Below, one piece after another: positions 25,599 to 36,649 of a DNA stretch of 64,000 bases. Each line of letters opens with the position of its first letter. The stretch's first letter is position 1. The stretch covers positions 988,501 through 1,052,500 of the forward strand of contig JAODUP010000032.1 of assembly GCA_025642065.1 (NCBI GenBank), written 5' to 3'. The position numbers were made by a program, and so were the translations under genes. The notes under the pieces were generated by a model. That model ran no database searches. It was not told where the DNA came from and saw only the letters and a list, made by a program, of their open reading frames with translations. Origin of the DNA: Paralvinella palmiformis. Taxonomy: Eukaryota > Annelida > Polychaeta > Terebellida > Alvinellidae.

Positions 25599-25655
25599 AT
25601 GTGACATTTATATAGCGCCCTATTCAGCTAGATAGGTGCTTAAGTGTTTTACAAG

Positions 25656-25660
<5 letters not shown>
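25599..25660 (-). mobile_element. 3'-end fragment of a LINE/SINE (TATATAGCGCC tail motif)
   Basis: GACATTTATATAGCGCCCTATTCA...AGGTGCTTAAGTG resembles 36485-36535, where the same motif follows an (AAT)n tract. It lies downstream of AAT repeats, i.e. an (ATT)n-tailed 3' end on the minus strand. The 36.5 kb copy is near a minus-strand L2/CR1 RT fragment, which suggests the source. Confidence 0.45.

Positions 25661-25714
<54 letters not shown>
25661..25714. repeat. (AT)n microsatellite
   Basis: About 54 bp of AT dinucleotides between the tail fragment and the LINE ORF1 remnant. Confidence 0.95.
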
Positions 25715-25717
<3 letters not shown>

Positions 25718-25799
25718 TAGCACGGTTAAAAACGTGAATATCGTCAAATTTCACCACATGGCAGCTGTTATGTTACATAAAACGTCGAACCATTGTGAT

Positions 25800-26640
25800 A
25801 TATAAGCAAAGGAAAACCTAAAGGATATCACAAATTCAATGGATGATATGAAATCCTGCATGGCTACACTAATAGGTTGATAATTAACTGACCTTCATAC
25901 TCATTCGATGAAGACAAACTTGATCATAAGTTTCAATAAGAAGAATGTGTCTTACAGAGAACAACCAGATGAACTCATTACACAAGTAGCAAAACGATTT
26001 TTCGCTAAGGTAATGCAGGTACCAGGTATGGTTGATTGATATATTCCGGTGTACCCGCGCCCTACTGGTCCCGCTGCCTATATTCGCACAGCTGAATAAA
26101 GTGATGAATCATCCTAAACACTTAACAGGTACTGGATATTTAATATCTAAGCAACTGCCACCTGGACGCAAGGAACAGAAACAGGTCGTTCTACCTCGCT
26201 TCAAACAAGAGAGACTAAACAAAGATCAAAAGGTTCAATTAGTAAATGACAAATTGTCCAAAGCCAGTATTTACCATCTTCTATCGCAATGATAAGCTCT
26301 GGAAACTCTCACATCGATGAAATTGCAGTTTCTACGAGCGACATAGTAGAGGAATGAGGAAGTATATTCCAAGCCTTTGCAGGCAAGGGCTCATCAATGT
26401 TGTGATGTTAGACGCACGCTTGATAAGCTTCTTAAATCGGCCGAAAACGCTTCAGCAACTCACGTAATGTACGCATATTGCTTTGATGATCCCAGACTTG
26501 GTCGTATTGAAAACTTTGAATCTGATGGTGACTTTGGACTCGGAATAGAGATGCTAAAGGTAATCAACGACCAGGATGCTAATGCTCACCAGGAAATGTG
26601 GTCCAAATTTTCAACACATAAGAAACAAAAGATTTGAAAT
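25800..26640 (+). pseudogene. LINE ORF1 remnant: RRM-like/C-terminal domain followed by IMPACT/YigZ-like domain
   Basis: Upstream part (25830-26290) reads SYREQPDELITQVAKRFFAK, a broken IDI..R segment, PIFAQLNK, then TGYLISKQLPPGRKEQKQVV and LPRFKQERLNKDQ, the pattern of L1-ORF1p-like RRM plus C-terminal domains that bind element RNA. After a frameshift a second module (26350-26637) reads FQAFAGK, then VRRTLDKLLKSAENASATHV, MYAYCFDD, ENFESDGDFGLGIEMLKVIN. This matches the UPF0029/YigZ (IMPACT) fold, with its ATHxxxAYRF and DGExGxG-x-x-x-L signatures. The usual TRWFGG-like strand after it is replaced by unrelated residues and a stop. Lies directly upstream of the endonuclease remnant of the same LINE. 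Confidence 0.65.
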
Positions 26641-26959
26641 CACTGAACAGATATGCAAAGCGGCACTAAAGAAAATGTATTAATTAAAGAAAATTTTTAA
26701 AAAAATCATGAGATGCTCATGTTAATTAGGTACATGGATAAGTTCAAGTTCTCCTTGATTATTTGGGATGTTGTATAATATAAGTATGTTACTTCCTTAA
26801 GGTCATTTAAAAATTAAAGAAATATCAATTCTTAAAATATAAGATGAAATCCTTACCTCTGTTTTGTACATAGATGTATATATATATGTACATATTACTA
26901 AATTGGATTTTATGTCAATTTATAATAATATGTCGAAACGCTGTGATTGTGAGGCGTAG

Positions 26960-29530
26960 GGTGGGAGAGTTGATAGAATGTGGGTGGCAGATAATATTTC
27001 ATTAGACCAGGTTATGGATGATGAGAGATATATTCACTTTATGAATCAACAAATTCTGATAACAAAAAAGGCATAGACTCAGTTTTCGATGACATATCTT
27101 CTCGTTGTATCTATTACGACCCTGATCAATTTAGTGACATGACAAAGAATGCAAATAACGCTTGTAGCTATTTTTATTTAAACTGTCGAGGTCTATCGGC
27201 AAATTGGGAATAATTTCGGGAACTATTGTGTGAGCTTCGAAATGATCATTTCTGTTTTGATTATATAGTAGTTAGTGAGGTCTTCAAATGTTATGATGGC
27301 CCTAAAACTAAAACTTCCTGGATCTTCATTTTATCCTTACACAGTGTCGCACTGATGGTTTTAGGGGCGGGGTTGGGCGTTTTATCAAAGATAGTATTAA
27401 TTTCAAAGTGCGTTATGATTGGAGCGTATTCATTCCACACGTTTATGAATCTTTAAAGATTCATCGAAATAATACCGACATCTCTCAGAAATAGCATAGT
27501 GGCAATTATCTATCGTCCAAACACCCCTACAAGAGCAAACATTTATATTTTTTCTCCACGCCTATTTGATACCATGCAGATAATAAATTCTAAGCGTAAG
27601 ACATCAATTATAATGGGAGATCTTAACATTTATCTTTTAAAGTATGGCATACACATGAAAACAAATGAATATATCGATAAGCGTCTTCTCTCGATGTTTT
27701 GTTCCCCTTGTACATAAACCAGCTAGATTAATCCCACCAACTGCAATTTTAATTGACCATATTAGGACATTAGGACTACAAACATATGTTCCTCAGATAT
27801 TATAATTATGGACATAGCAGACCATTTAGAAATATTTCACTTCGTAAAAATTATTAAAAAGCACAACTAAATCATCAGATATGAGAAGAATATTTTCCGA
27901 AACTAATCTTGCCAAATTAAAATAACTTTTATATCAACATTATGGAAATTGTGTTTCCAAATAATGCTTTTAATGCCTTTATGACATTGTCTAAGGATGT
28001 CTCTAAGTCTGCATTTCCCTTACAATCAATTAAGCAAAATAGAAAATATATCATACAAGAATCATGGGTAACTCACGGTCTATTGGTTTCCTCAAGAACC
28101 AAAACTAAACTATTGAAAAATAACTTAAAGAAGTTATATAACATCGAACGATACAAAAACTTACATTAATATCGATAACAAATTGAAAAGGACAGTCAAA
28201 ATATATTATTATAAAAATATGCTTAATGAAAATAAATTTAATATGAAGAAAATGTGGACCATACTCAAATATAAAATGTAGGAATGCAAACTTCTCAAAA
28301 TGTACCTAAAATAAAGAAAAAATATACACAAAATCTAAAAAATCCTAATGTAAATAGTATGTTCCTGGAACGAATTGAATACGCTCAAGTTATCGATGAC
28401 ACAAATAAACTGAAACCCAAATTCAGTAGGGGATATGATGACATATCTATCAAATTAATTAAAGAAACAATAAACTTAATTCAGTCCATTACATATATAG
28501 TCGATCAGTCCCTTTAAATAGGTGTAGTACCAACGCAAATAAAAAAGCCAAAGTGATCCCAATCTAAAACAATTATGATAATAGGGTCATAAACAATTAT
28601 CGATCAAATAGTTTACGCTCATCCTTTTCAAAAATCTTTTCTAGATTGTAATGAAATATTTTATAAACATCAATATGGGTTTGGAGCTAAACATTCAACA
28701 ATACACCCATTCTACATCTGATTAATCAATGTGCAGAAGCAAACAATAAGCAACCAAAAGAACATTCTTTTGTGACCTCTCAAAAGCCTTTGACGTAATA
28801 AATAATAAAATATTATTAAATATACTACGGGGAATTGTGAAATTTTGGTTTCAGGACTACTTATCAAATAGAATGCAATATGTAAAATTGAAAAGGTCAA
28901 ATCTAAGCTATGCTCCATAAAATGTGGAATGCCACAAGGTTCCATTCTAGGCCCTCTCCTATACCTTATATATGTAAATGATAGTCCATACTCAATGCAT
29001 AGTAATATATTGTCTTTTGCTGATGACACGTCACTTTATTTAAGAAACTCAAACTTGACAGCTTTTTAGAGAGGCAAATGTATAAATGAATTCCCTCTAT
29101 GAATGGTTCTGTGGTTACCAGTTATCACTGAATTCTACGAAAACAAAGTACACCATAATACGAACCCAACACTCTCATTGCGACTTCACAGGACTAAATA
29201 GTGAAATAAATAACACTAGATTACAAAGAATGGGTTCGCAAAAAACCTGCAATTCGTACAATAAATAAAGCAAAATATAATAGCCATATTGAACCTCTGT
29301 TTAAGCAGTCCAATATTTTGAAGCTTAAAGACTTGTATGAATATCAATCCTCGTTATTCATGTACGATTTGGCCAATAATAGACTGCGTCATTCGTTTGA
29401 TAATACCTTCAAATAAAATCGCGAAAGACTGGAAATTCGTCTCACCCGTCAAGCAGATCCTTTTCACGTGGAACGAACATGGTACATTCACTTTTTATGA
29501 AAATTTACCTATTTACCTCTTTATAGTTTA
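26960..29530 (+). pseudogene. Jockey/CR1-group LINE ORF2 remnant, copy B
   Basis: Endonuclease N-terminus at 27170-27280 (SYFYLNCRGLSANWE, then LRNDHFCFDYIVVSEVFK), then AIIYRPNTPTRANIYIF and SIIMGDLNIYLLKYG (27499-27660; catalytic GDxN retained). RT parts: HQYGFGAKHST (about 28670), CGMPQGSILGPLLYLIYVND (28925-28982) and ILSFADDTSLYL (29010-29040, catalytic ADD intact). C-terminal parts: LYEWFCGYQLSLNSTKTKYT (29090), HIEPLFKQSNILKLKDLYEY (29285) and RLTRQAD. Many frameshifts and stops. C-terminal motifs match copy A. Confidence 0.85.
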
Positions 29531-29631
29531 GCTCAAATACTGTCAATTGAGACCACGCAAGATTGATTTAAATATGGGTAATAGCTTACGTACTTGCATC
29601 ATAAGTTGTGTGATAGTTATATTGGTCATAG

Positions 29632-29725
29632 GTTTGTTGGTGATGGCTCTGTTGATGATACCTCTATTGATGATGGCTCTGTTGGTGATGGTTCTGTTGG
29701 TGATAGCTCTATTGGTAATATTCTT
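29632..29725. repeat. Short tandem repeat (CTGTTGGTGATGGCT-like)
   Basis: Imperfect units of about 12/24 bp (TGTTGATGATGG(T/C)TCTG...) encode a Leu/Met/Ile-rich stretch. The apparent membrane helix in the 29547-29915 frame is a product of this repeat. Confidence 0.7.
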
Positions 29726-29739
29726 TGGCTGTTACACGA

Positions 29740-31520
29740 GTGCAGGCGAAATGCAAGCTGAGAAAGAAGTTACCGTTAATAGTTTGGTTAGTTCTTCTGA
29801 TGTAAATGTCAAACCTTTGTCTAACCCTAAGCATAACAATAAAGTTCTGTTCGAAGTTATTGAGTCATTTGGATGTCAACATTGGTCATGGCGGGATATT
29901 CTGCGGCTGAAATAGCAGGATATAAAGAGGGTTTTACTGTTATTGATATGTAGCTCTCAGATAATTAGAATGATTCAATATAAGATGATACAAATAATAT
30001 TCATGTCGTTGATGCCACAGATATTTATTTAATCCAATAACAACTTATTTTGTTATAACAATCTGATCCTATACTGGAACTTGTTAGGAGAACATTGCGA
30101 AAGGAACATTTTCAGACTGAAATTGGATATTCCTTGCATCATGGGATTATAACTAGTTGATGTTCTATTCTAGAGAGATTCTGTCATATATTGTTCGGGT
30201 TGTGATTTTACAGGCTTGTAGAAGTAATATTCCAGAACTGATTCACGATATACCATTGGTGGGTCATTTGAGTCAAGATAAAACTAGAAATAGATTGCTA
30301 CCACAGTATTTCTCACTAGGCCTATATGCAGATGTTAGAAGCTATTGTTCTACATGTCCTAGCTGTTCACAAACGTCAAAAAAAGTTATGTTCTCTACAC
30401 AGATCAGAAAGGGGGACGAAATACATTCTTACTGCAGTTGACTTTGCTACTCGCTACCGAGAAGAATTTCCTTTATCATCAGAAACAGCGTAAACAAAAT
30501 GTTGCAGATTGTTTGTTCAGTCTCTTTACACGTGGGGGGGGGGGTTGCTGATGAGATTGTTGCAGATCAAGGGACATATTTACGACATAACTCATTGCTA
30601 CATTATGTCCTACTTTAGGTGTAAAGATAATCAAAAGTTTTATTAATTACGCTAAAGGGATTGGATTAGTACAACGCGTCGCGGAGCAATGGTTGGATCA
30701 TTCCGACGATGAAAGTCTGGTTGAATATGTACTGAGAATGCAGAAATGATTGTCTGAAGTTGTTGGTGAAACCAATAATCATCTTGATGGCCCTCAAATG
30801 CATATGAAAATCTGCTGGAAATAAGATGTACGAGGCTGATGAAGAAGTATTCGTACTATTGCCCAGTTCTTCTAGATGTCTTGAGTCACAGTGGGACGGT
30901 CCTTTCAATAGTATTTGTAAGGTATCAAATGTAGGTTATAAAGTGGATACCGGTAAACATCGCACAAAATTGAAAATAGTCCGTGTTAGCTTGTTAAATA
31001 AGTGGCAAAGTCGCACAGAAATGGCATTGATAGCCAGCGTTGTATTTAATGATAGTGATAAAAGTTTTAGCTTGCATAGATGAACAAACAAACATTTGGT
31101 GTGATTAATGCAAACCAAAGGCAAGTAATCAATGATGTGTTGCACACTTATTCAGATATGTTTTAGTTTTCTGATATCCTATCCCTAACTAATTTAGCAG
31201 TTCATCACATTGAAATTGATGATGCAGTTCTAGTTAGACAGAAGCCGTACCGCATTCAACATGCACACAAACAATTAAGGTATGTGTTTGTTATCCAAAG
31301 CTGAATTTAGATACACACTTTGATCCATATTCTTTACCCAGAATGGAAGTTTTAATTGGAATCAATCTAAATTTATATCCACGCTTGTCCTTACTAAAGG
31401 TTATTGGCAGACGCGTCTGATCACTGTATCTCAGGGGAAAACTGCGTTCATTAATCTAACTGGTCTCTACGAATTCTTGGTAATGGTGTTTGGGTTTGTG
31501 ATCCTTACGACAACAGCTAT
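29740..31520 (+). pseudogene. Ty3/gypsy pol fragment with integrase upstream of reverse transcriptase (Gmr1-like order)
   Basis: Segments in order: a pre-integrase part (29740-29940); SDPILELVRRTLRKEHFQTE (30063); the H2C2 finger region with HDIPLVGHLSQDKTRNR and CSTCPSCSQT (30244-30380); core start ILTAVDFATRY (30429) and VADEIVADQGTY (30546-30582), both active-site Asp residues being visible; the integrase C-terminal barrel FVLLPSSSRCLESQWDGPF to VSLLNKW (30847-31004). After that, VINDVLHTYSDMF, LAVHHIEIDDAVLVRQKPYR (31128-31250) and LTKGYWQTRL...GLYEFLVMVFG (31393-31495) are the linker and first half of RT. Catalytic YVDD and RNase H are not present. Multiple frameshifts and a stop at 31081 break it. 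IN before RT is opposite to ordinary gypsy and as in Gmr1-like elements. Confidence 0.8.
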
Positions 31521-31544
31521 ACTTACATTGAGTCGCATTAAACA

Positions 31545-31868
31545 TAAGTAATTACCTATCTCCTTTTACTGATTAGTGTGTTTTAACGATCATGTACACC
31601 TGAGTACTGGTACACCGCCGTATTTTGTTTGACGTACTAAATCAATGAAAAGGCGACAACAGCAAAATTAAGATTTAATTATTTTCATAACCTTTACTGT
31701 GGCACAAGTACAAACAATATGTCACCTCGTGCTTCATTTGTGTTAACGGTCTCATCCGTAAAGGATTGGTGCAATTAAAACACATTTATAAAAATGATGT
31801 GATGTTTGATATTTATATAAAATCTATGAGTATTGATTGGTTATTTGGTTTTTGATCTATGAATGCTG

Positions 31869-31938
<70 letters not shown>

Positions 31939-32059
31939 TTAAACACACAACATGAATGCCATCTGAAGAAACTACACACTACACATTAGTTTTGAAGGAA
32001 TGTCTTTCAACTTGGTTAACGTAGACTAACAAGGACTAACAACACCAGGAAAGAAAATT
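31545..32059 (+). promoter_or_regulatory. Upstream region of glycosyltransferase copy 1 (shared paralogue block)
   Basis: Homologous to 39800-40435 (+) and, inverted, to 52515-52800 and 57177-57490. Shared strings include AATGAAAAGGCGAC (31644), CAAACAATATGTCACCTCGT (31710) and ATTGGTGCAATTAAAACACA. It is interrupted by an (AT)n tract at 31873-31935. Conservation across all copies marks it as part of the duplicated unit and the likely home of the promoter, but no clear TATA/Inr is evident. Confidence 0.6.
31873..31935. repeat. (AT)n microsatellite in copy 1 upstream region
   Basis: Pure AT dinucleotides. The same position in copy 2 holds (CA)n-(AT)n and in copy 3 (AT)n, so the microsatellite predates the duplications. 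Confidence 0.95.
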
Positions 32060-33816
32060 ATGCGTAAGTTAATTTAAATAGAACAACATATGCAAAGAGT
32101 AGATATTTGTTTATAAAAAAGACCCATTAATGTATGAAGAACCACTCACATATGTCCATATAACCATAAGAACTGTTTCAGTTTATAGATGCAAAGTGTT
32201 TGTAAGTATATATTCACATTTACTAATTGTTTTGTCATTAATCGCTTTCAGAACGAAGATTGTTTGGAACTGTGACCACAAAAGTAGCATTAATGTCAAT
32301 TTTACTTCTATTGATAAGTGTTGGATACTTGTATTCTAACGTAAATGAATACAGCCATTTCAATATTAGCTTCAACAAACATTTTTCAATTTACCATCAA
32401 ACAAACTTGCGTCACAAAGAAGATCCAGATGAAAAAGTCACGAGGATTATAGATTATAAAACTTTTGACTCTTTTATTGATGCTGTCCAATACTATGCCG
32501 TGAATAACACCATTGTGGTGGCATCATTTGATATTACCTACGTATCAATGGCACTGAATTTATTTCTGACTTCGTTTAGAAAGTTTAATATTAAGAATCA
32601 CTTATTTGTTGCTTCTGATCATCTTGGATGCGCTGAATTGTTATCTCATGATGCTCACTGTATCCAGTATATGAATCTGAGCATTTCAAAGAATCCGAGT
32701 TACTTTTATGAAACTGATTATAACATAAAGGCTTGCATCAAACCAAAAATTGTATTGGACTGCTTGAAAACGGGATTTGACGTGCTCCTGGTCGATTTAG
32801 ATATTGTTTTTCTGAAGAATCCGCTTCCATTTATTAGTAATTACAGTGATTGTGATTTCATAACTCAAGATGACCCTTTCTCTCGTGATATAAACTCGGG
32901 ATTCTATCTGGTAAAAGCTAGTTCAAGTGGTGTGAAATTATTTACAAGAACTGTCGAAATGATTAATGGCACGTCGAGAGCTGACCAAGAATATGTTAAC
33001 GACGCTCTACGTGAGCTAGGAGAGAGCATCAAAATACAATGTCTCTCTCCTGAACTCTACCAACTCGGAAGTGTATTCTTCACGGAAGGTCGTCGTGCAT
33101 TTGCTGGTGATAATCCATGTACTGATTGTATAATCGTTCATAATAACTACATCGTTTCATTGGAAGCTAAGATATACCGCTTTAAAGAATATGGAATGTG
33201 GAGTGTTGATATAGGCGGCTATTACAGCGATAAAACTAGAAAGTACATCAAGTACGGAAATCCAATAGATTTCGGAGCTCGGGAAGAGTTTGGATGTAGT
33301 AATGCGATGGAAGAAGTTTCTCTAAAGACTGCACTAATAATTGGACACATTCTCAACAGGACAGTCATCATGCCACGTTTTCATTGTGACGGGAAAATAC
33401 ACATATGTCACTTTGGTTTTCGTTTCTATGTCAGAAGATTGGAATTATATTTACCAGTTTTGGAGACATATCGGGAAAATGTGTTCTTGGAACATCCACT
33501 TGTACCAGAAAGTACAAAGAAATCAGTTTCAGAAATGTTTGTCTTTGACAATCCAATATGGCAAACACTAACTAGAAACGACAAGAATCAAACAACAAAT
33601 GTAAAAGTTATGAAGACAGAACAATATAACATCTCTGACAGTGATATAAAACGATGGTTCGGATCTGAAAGTTCTCAGGTGCTTCAGTTTTACTCGTTAT
33701 ACCACGAAATATTTTGCGAGGATTCGGAACTTAGACATTTCCAGAATACCATAAAGAATGCCATAGAAACAGCGAATGTTGTGCAATCCGGACAGCCACA
33801 TATTTCTGTACAATAA
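32060..33816 (+). CDS. Golgi-type nucleotide-diphospho-sugar glycosyltransferase, copy 1
   Basis: Predicted two-exon gene: exon 1 32060-32063 (ATGC), donor GTAAGT, 188-bp intron, acceptor TTTCAG ending 32251, exon 2 32252-33816; about 522 residues. The N-terminus is a short basic tail (MQRRLFG) and one hydrophobic helix (residues about 14-31), a type II Golgi membrane topology. Residues about 85-335 fit the PF03407 transferase family: VVASFD start, FDVLLVDLDIVFLKNPLP with the metal/nucleotide-binding DxD (DLD, about 183-185), NSGFYLVKAS, DQEYVNDAL, and closing VHNNYIVSLEAKIYRFKE. The C-terminal 190 residues (SLKTALIIGHILNRTVIMPR and beyond) are a second, less familiar module. About eight N-glycosylation sequons. 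Acceptor sugar unknown. The ancestral start seen in copies 2 and 3 is lost here (ATG to AGG), so a more internal ATG is used. Confidence 0.85.
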
Positions 33817-33902
33817 CCGTCAGATTGCTGAATTTATTAATTTCGATTAACTTACTATAGCCTGTTGATGTTGTTCAAATTATAAGACCCAGTAACTTGT
33901 AC

Positions 33903-34160
33903 TGGTTCTTGCTGTTGCGTTGAGTCCTGCTGTATTGCTGCTACGAGTATTGATCCGAATTTATTCTGATTAATGCTTATATTATTCAATTATACTGGGT
34001 ACTAGTATTTAAATGTTCTATTTTAGGCTAGATTTGTATTGATGAATGTTTGGCTGTAGTGTTCAGTAGAAAGCCTAATATTTGTCAATATAATCTTCGG
34101 GATTCTTTTAGGAACTTGTTTTCCCTTTCACATGTTTTAATTATAAAAGTAATTAAATTA
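33903..34160 (+). repeat. Dispersed repeat shared with 8205-8500
   Basis: Begins GCTGTTGCGTTGAGTCCTGC where similarity of copy 1's 3' flank to copies 2 and 3 ends, so it was probably inserted after or at the duplication. A GAATAAAAGC poly(A)-signal-like string follows at 34230. Confidence 0.6.
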
Positions 34161-34280
34161 TGACTGTAATTAAATTATACATTTAATGAAATATATTTGT
34201 AACCAGTTTGGAGTTATAATTGTTGTTTGAATAAAAGCATAACATTTGTACCAGCGCCATTGACTATCGTTATAAAATGC

Positions 34281-34294
34281 ACACACACGCACGC

Positions 34295-34328
<34 letters not shown>
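34281..34328. repeat. (CA)n microsatellite
   Basis: Imperfect CACACG/CA repeats. Confidence 0.95.
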
Positions 34329-34329
<1 letters not shown>

Positions 34330-34331
<2 letters not shown>

Positions 34332-35220
34332 GCCTCTAATAAAAAAACTAAAACATCAACATCTGGTATAAGGTTTGTAAAAGGAGATAGTGATACCTCA
34401 GTAATTCATTTCTATGTAGTTTTAATTTTATGGCCAATAAAACATGCATATCATTATGAAAAGACAAGAATTAACTCTAATTCGGCATATACTGCTAATA
34501 TGTTGAGTCCAGAGGTTCATCGTTCCAACAGTTGGCAGAGTTTAAGTGTCAATTTAATGGACCAAGTGATAAAACATAAACGGGAATAGGTTCACAATTT
34601 CAGTATATAATTGTTAACTGCAAAAGGGAAGGAAATAGTACATCCAGTTTCGGATATCTATTGGAAAACAGATAGCAGGGATAGAAAGGACTGTGATATG
34701 TTCGGTATCCTACTTTAAATTCCTTTATAATAACTGATTTGATATATTAGCCGGAGACAGTAACATATCTACACCTTCTTCACAAAGGAGAACAAAATGC
34801 ATCACACTATTTATAAAACACCCATTTGGGAATTAACTTAAGCATCTCCCAGAAAGATAAAGATTCCAGGAGAAACATCGCAAACTAAGTCTCCGTGGAA
34901 GATAGGAAATCATTAGATTTCCAACCTTTGACAAAGGAAACACCAAAACCACAGCGTGTCAAGAGGTGAAGTACTCTACCGAATCCACGCAAAAGAGGCA
35001 CCCCACCACCATCATCACCAGTATGAGAAATGCCTCCACCTTGTCCCCCACAACGGAGTGAAAATGAAATTTTCGTCTTTTCCGGTTGTAGTAACAACAC
35101 AGAGATTAAAGAAAGCCGAGTAGAAGTGGCTAGCAATAGAAAATACTAATTCAGCTATTTCGATCTTTCAAAAAGAAGCTATCCAAATTGAAAACTAACC
35201 GAGAGCCAGTTTCCAGCACT
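34330..35220. other. Stretch with possible coding residue, unidentified
   Basis: 34870-35160 has coding-like composition (plus-strand frame with HHHHHQYEKCLHLVPHNGVK) but no recognisable family. The remainder is AT-rich spacer. It may be the front part of the TE remnants that follow. Confidence 0.3.
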
Positions 35221-35309
35221 TCACTCCCGAATAGGTTTTTCAAAAGGGGGGTGCGTTATGTCAATAAAAAGGTTGCATCCTGCGAAAATATAATGCAGAA
35301 ATTTAATAA

Positions 35310-35925
35310 CAATGATGACTTGGGTACGAACGAGATTCCCATCAATTAAAATATATTTAACGGAAAGCAATTATTCTTCCCTGCTTCCACATGCAGAACA
35401 TTCAAAGTTAAATAGACAAACTAAATATGTGACTGAATATAAAGGAGTGAACACTGTGCCTAAATTAGATGAAAAGGCTTTCCAGACCTCATTCAATAGT
35501 ATTCAAAATAATGAATGGAGTGACGCTATGTTATGCCTCTGCTTAAGCTGTTTAAACTAAATGAATCAGAAGGTAATTTTAGCCCCTGTTCTAAAAATAA
35601 TCGTAATATAATATATCTTTTTCGTTATATTCTTTAAGAAAAGGCAATTACTTTAATAAACAAACGTATATCATTTCCCCTTACCCACCGATATTGATAA
35701 AGCAATAATCACGAAGGAAGTGGTAAATCAAATATCTTTCTTTAGATGTTACTGTAAAAAATATGTTAAAAACAGAAAGACATTTGTTTCGAAATCCAAC
35801 TGGACTCCAACTGATAAGTTGATAGAGAAAGACCCAAATTTGCTTCAGTGCATTTCAAACCTCACATCAGAAATAAAAAGCCTAACTATGCTGATATAAA
35901 TATAAAACGTTTGACCATTGAATAT
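35310..35925 (+). pseudogene. Possible Penelope-like element RT N-terminal remnant
   Basis: Frames read LFKLNESEGNFSPCSKN (about 35545-35600), KKYVKNRKTFVSKSNWTPTD and NLLQCISNLTSEIKSL (35757-35883). The order resembles the N-terminal part of Penelope-like RT proteins (a GLNFCPTPK-like phrase, then a basic segment with K-x-x-W/F-x-P). No catalytic motif is visible, so this is tentative; a gypsy or other LINE segment is an alternative. Confidence 0.3.
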
Positions 35926-35929
35926 CAGG

Positions 35930-36440
35930 TGAAAACTGTCTTCATTACTCAAACTGGTCTCTACGAATTCTTTGTCGTGGTGTTTGGGTTAATGAATGCA
36001 TCAGCCTAATTTCAGAGTATGACCCAGAAAGTCTTGTCTGGAACATAAGACATTGCAGGTGCATATTTGGATGATTCATTGTAGTGATTCATAGCACAAC
36101 ATTTTGGGGTCTTATTGCTGATTTTTGAGTGTTACGAAAGGCAAAACTAGTGGCAAAGCCAAGAATGTATGAAGTTGAACATACCGGGGTCATCTACTTA
36201 GGTCATATACTTTATTCTGGACTTATTCGTCCTCTAAGGTCTAAAATTGAGTGTGCAACATTTTGTACATCCTGTGATAAATAAAAAACAGTTTTGGGGT
36301 CTCTTAAGGTTGCTTGGTTAGAATAGAATATTTATTCCCAGTTTCTCAGAGTCAGCAGAACAATTGTCTGATCGTATTAGCCAGAAAGTTCCACACAAAT
36401 TCCGTTGGTTATTAGAGTATAAAAGGCATTTAATCTACTG
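35930..36440 (+). pseudogene. Ty3/gypsy reverse transcriptase fragment
   Basis: KTVFITQTGLYEFFVVVFGL (35935), MNASA, VLSGT and IAGAYLDDS (36055-36076; corresponds to the YxDD active site, written YLDD) are followed by AKPRMYEVEHTGVIYLGHI (about 36150) and a CFTIPS-like start of the connection domain near 36330. Several frameshifts. The first motif closely matches the RT segment at 31435-31495, so this is another copy of the same element type. Confidence 0.8.
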
Positions 36441-36458
36441 AAAATTGCCTTATGTTGA

Positions 36459-36535
36459 TAATAATAATAATAATAATAATAATAATATTTTATATAGCGT
36501 CTTATTCAACTTGGATTGCTCTAAGGTGCTTTAAG
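36459..36535 (-). mobile_element. (ATT)n-tailed 3' end of L2/CR1-like element
   Basis: (AAT)n at 36459-36485 followed by TATATAGCGTCTTATTCAAC and GCTCTAAGGTGCTTT. Read on the minus strand this is a 3' end with an ATT tail, downstream of the minus-strand RT fragment at 36650-37058. Compare 25599-25660. Confidence 0.5.
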
Positions 36536-36649
36536 AAGCAAGTGCAGCTGAAACAAAACTGGTGTTATATGTTCTCTTTTGTAGGCGGTTTGTCAGAGTA
36601 GGCGGTTTGTCAGAGATAGGGGGATATTATGTAACAATGCATTGCCATA

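Noticed and set aside
29547..29740. Apparent transmembrane protein with a Leu/Met-rich helix
   Set aside because: The helix is encoded by an imperfect 12/24-bp tandem repeat, and the downstream part belongs to a decayed gypsy pol.
33341..33571. 76-codon frames inside the glycosyltransferase copies (also 41707-41937 and 50799-51029)
   Set aside because: Out-of-frame shadows conserved only because the real frame is conserved.
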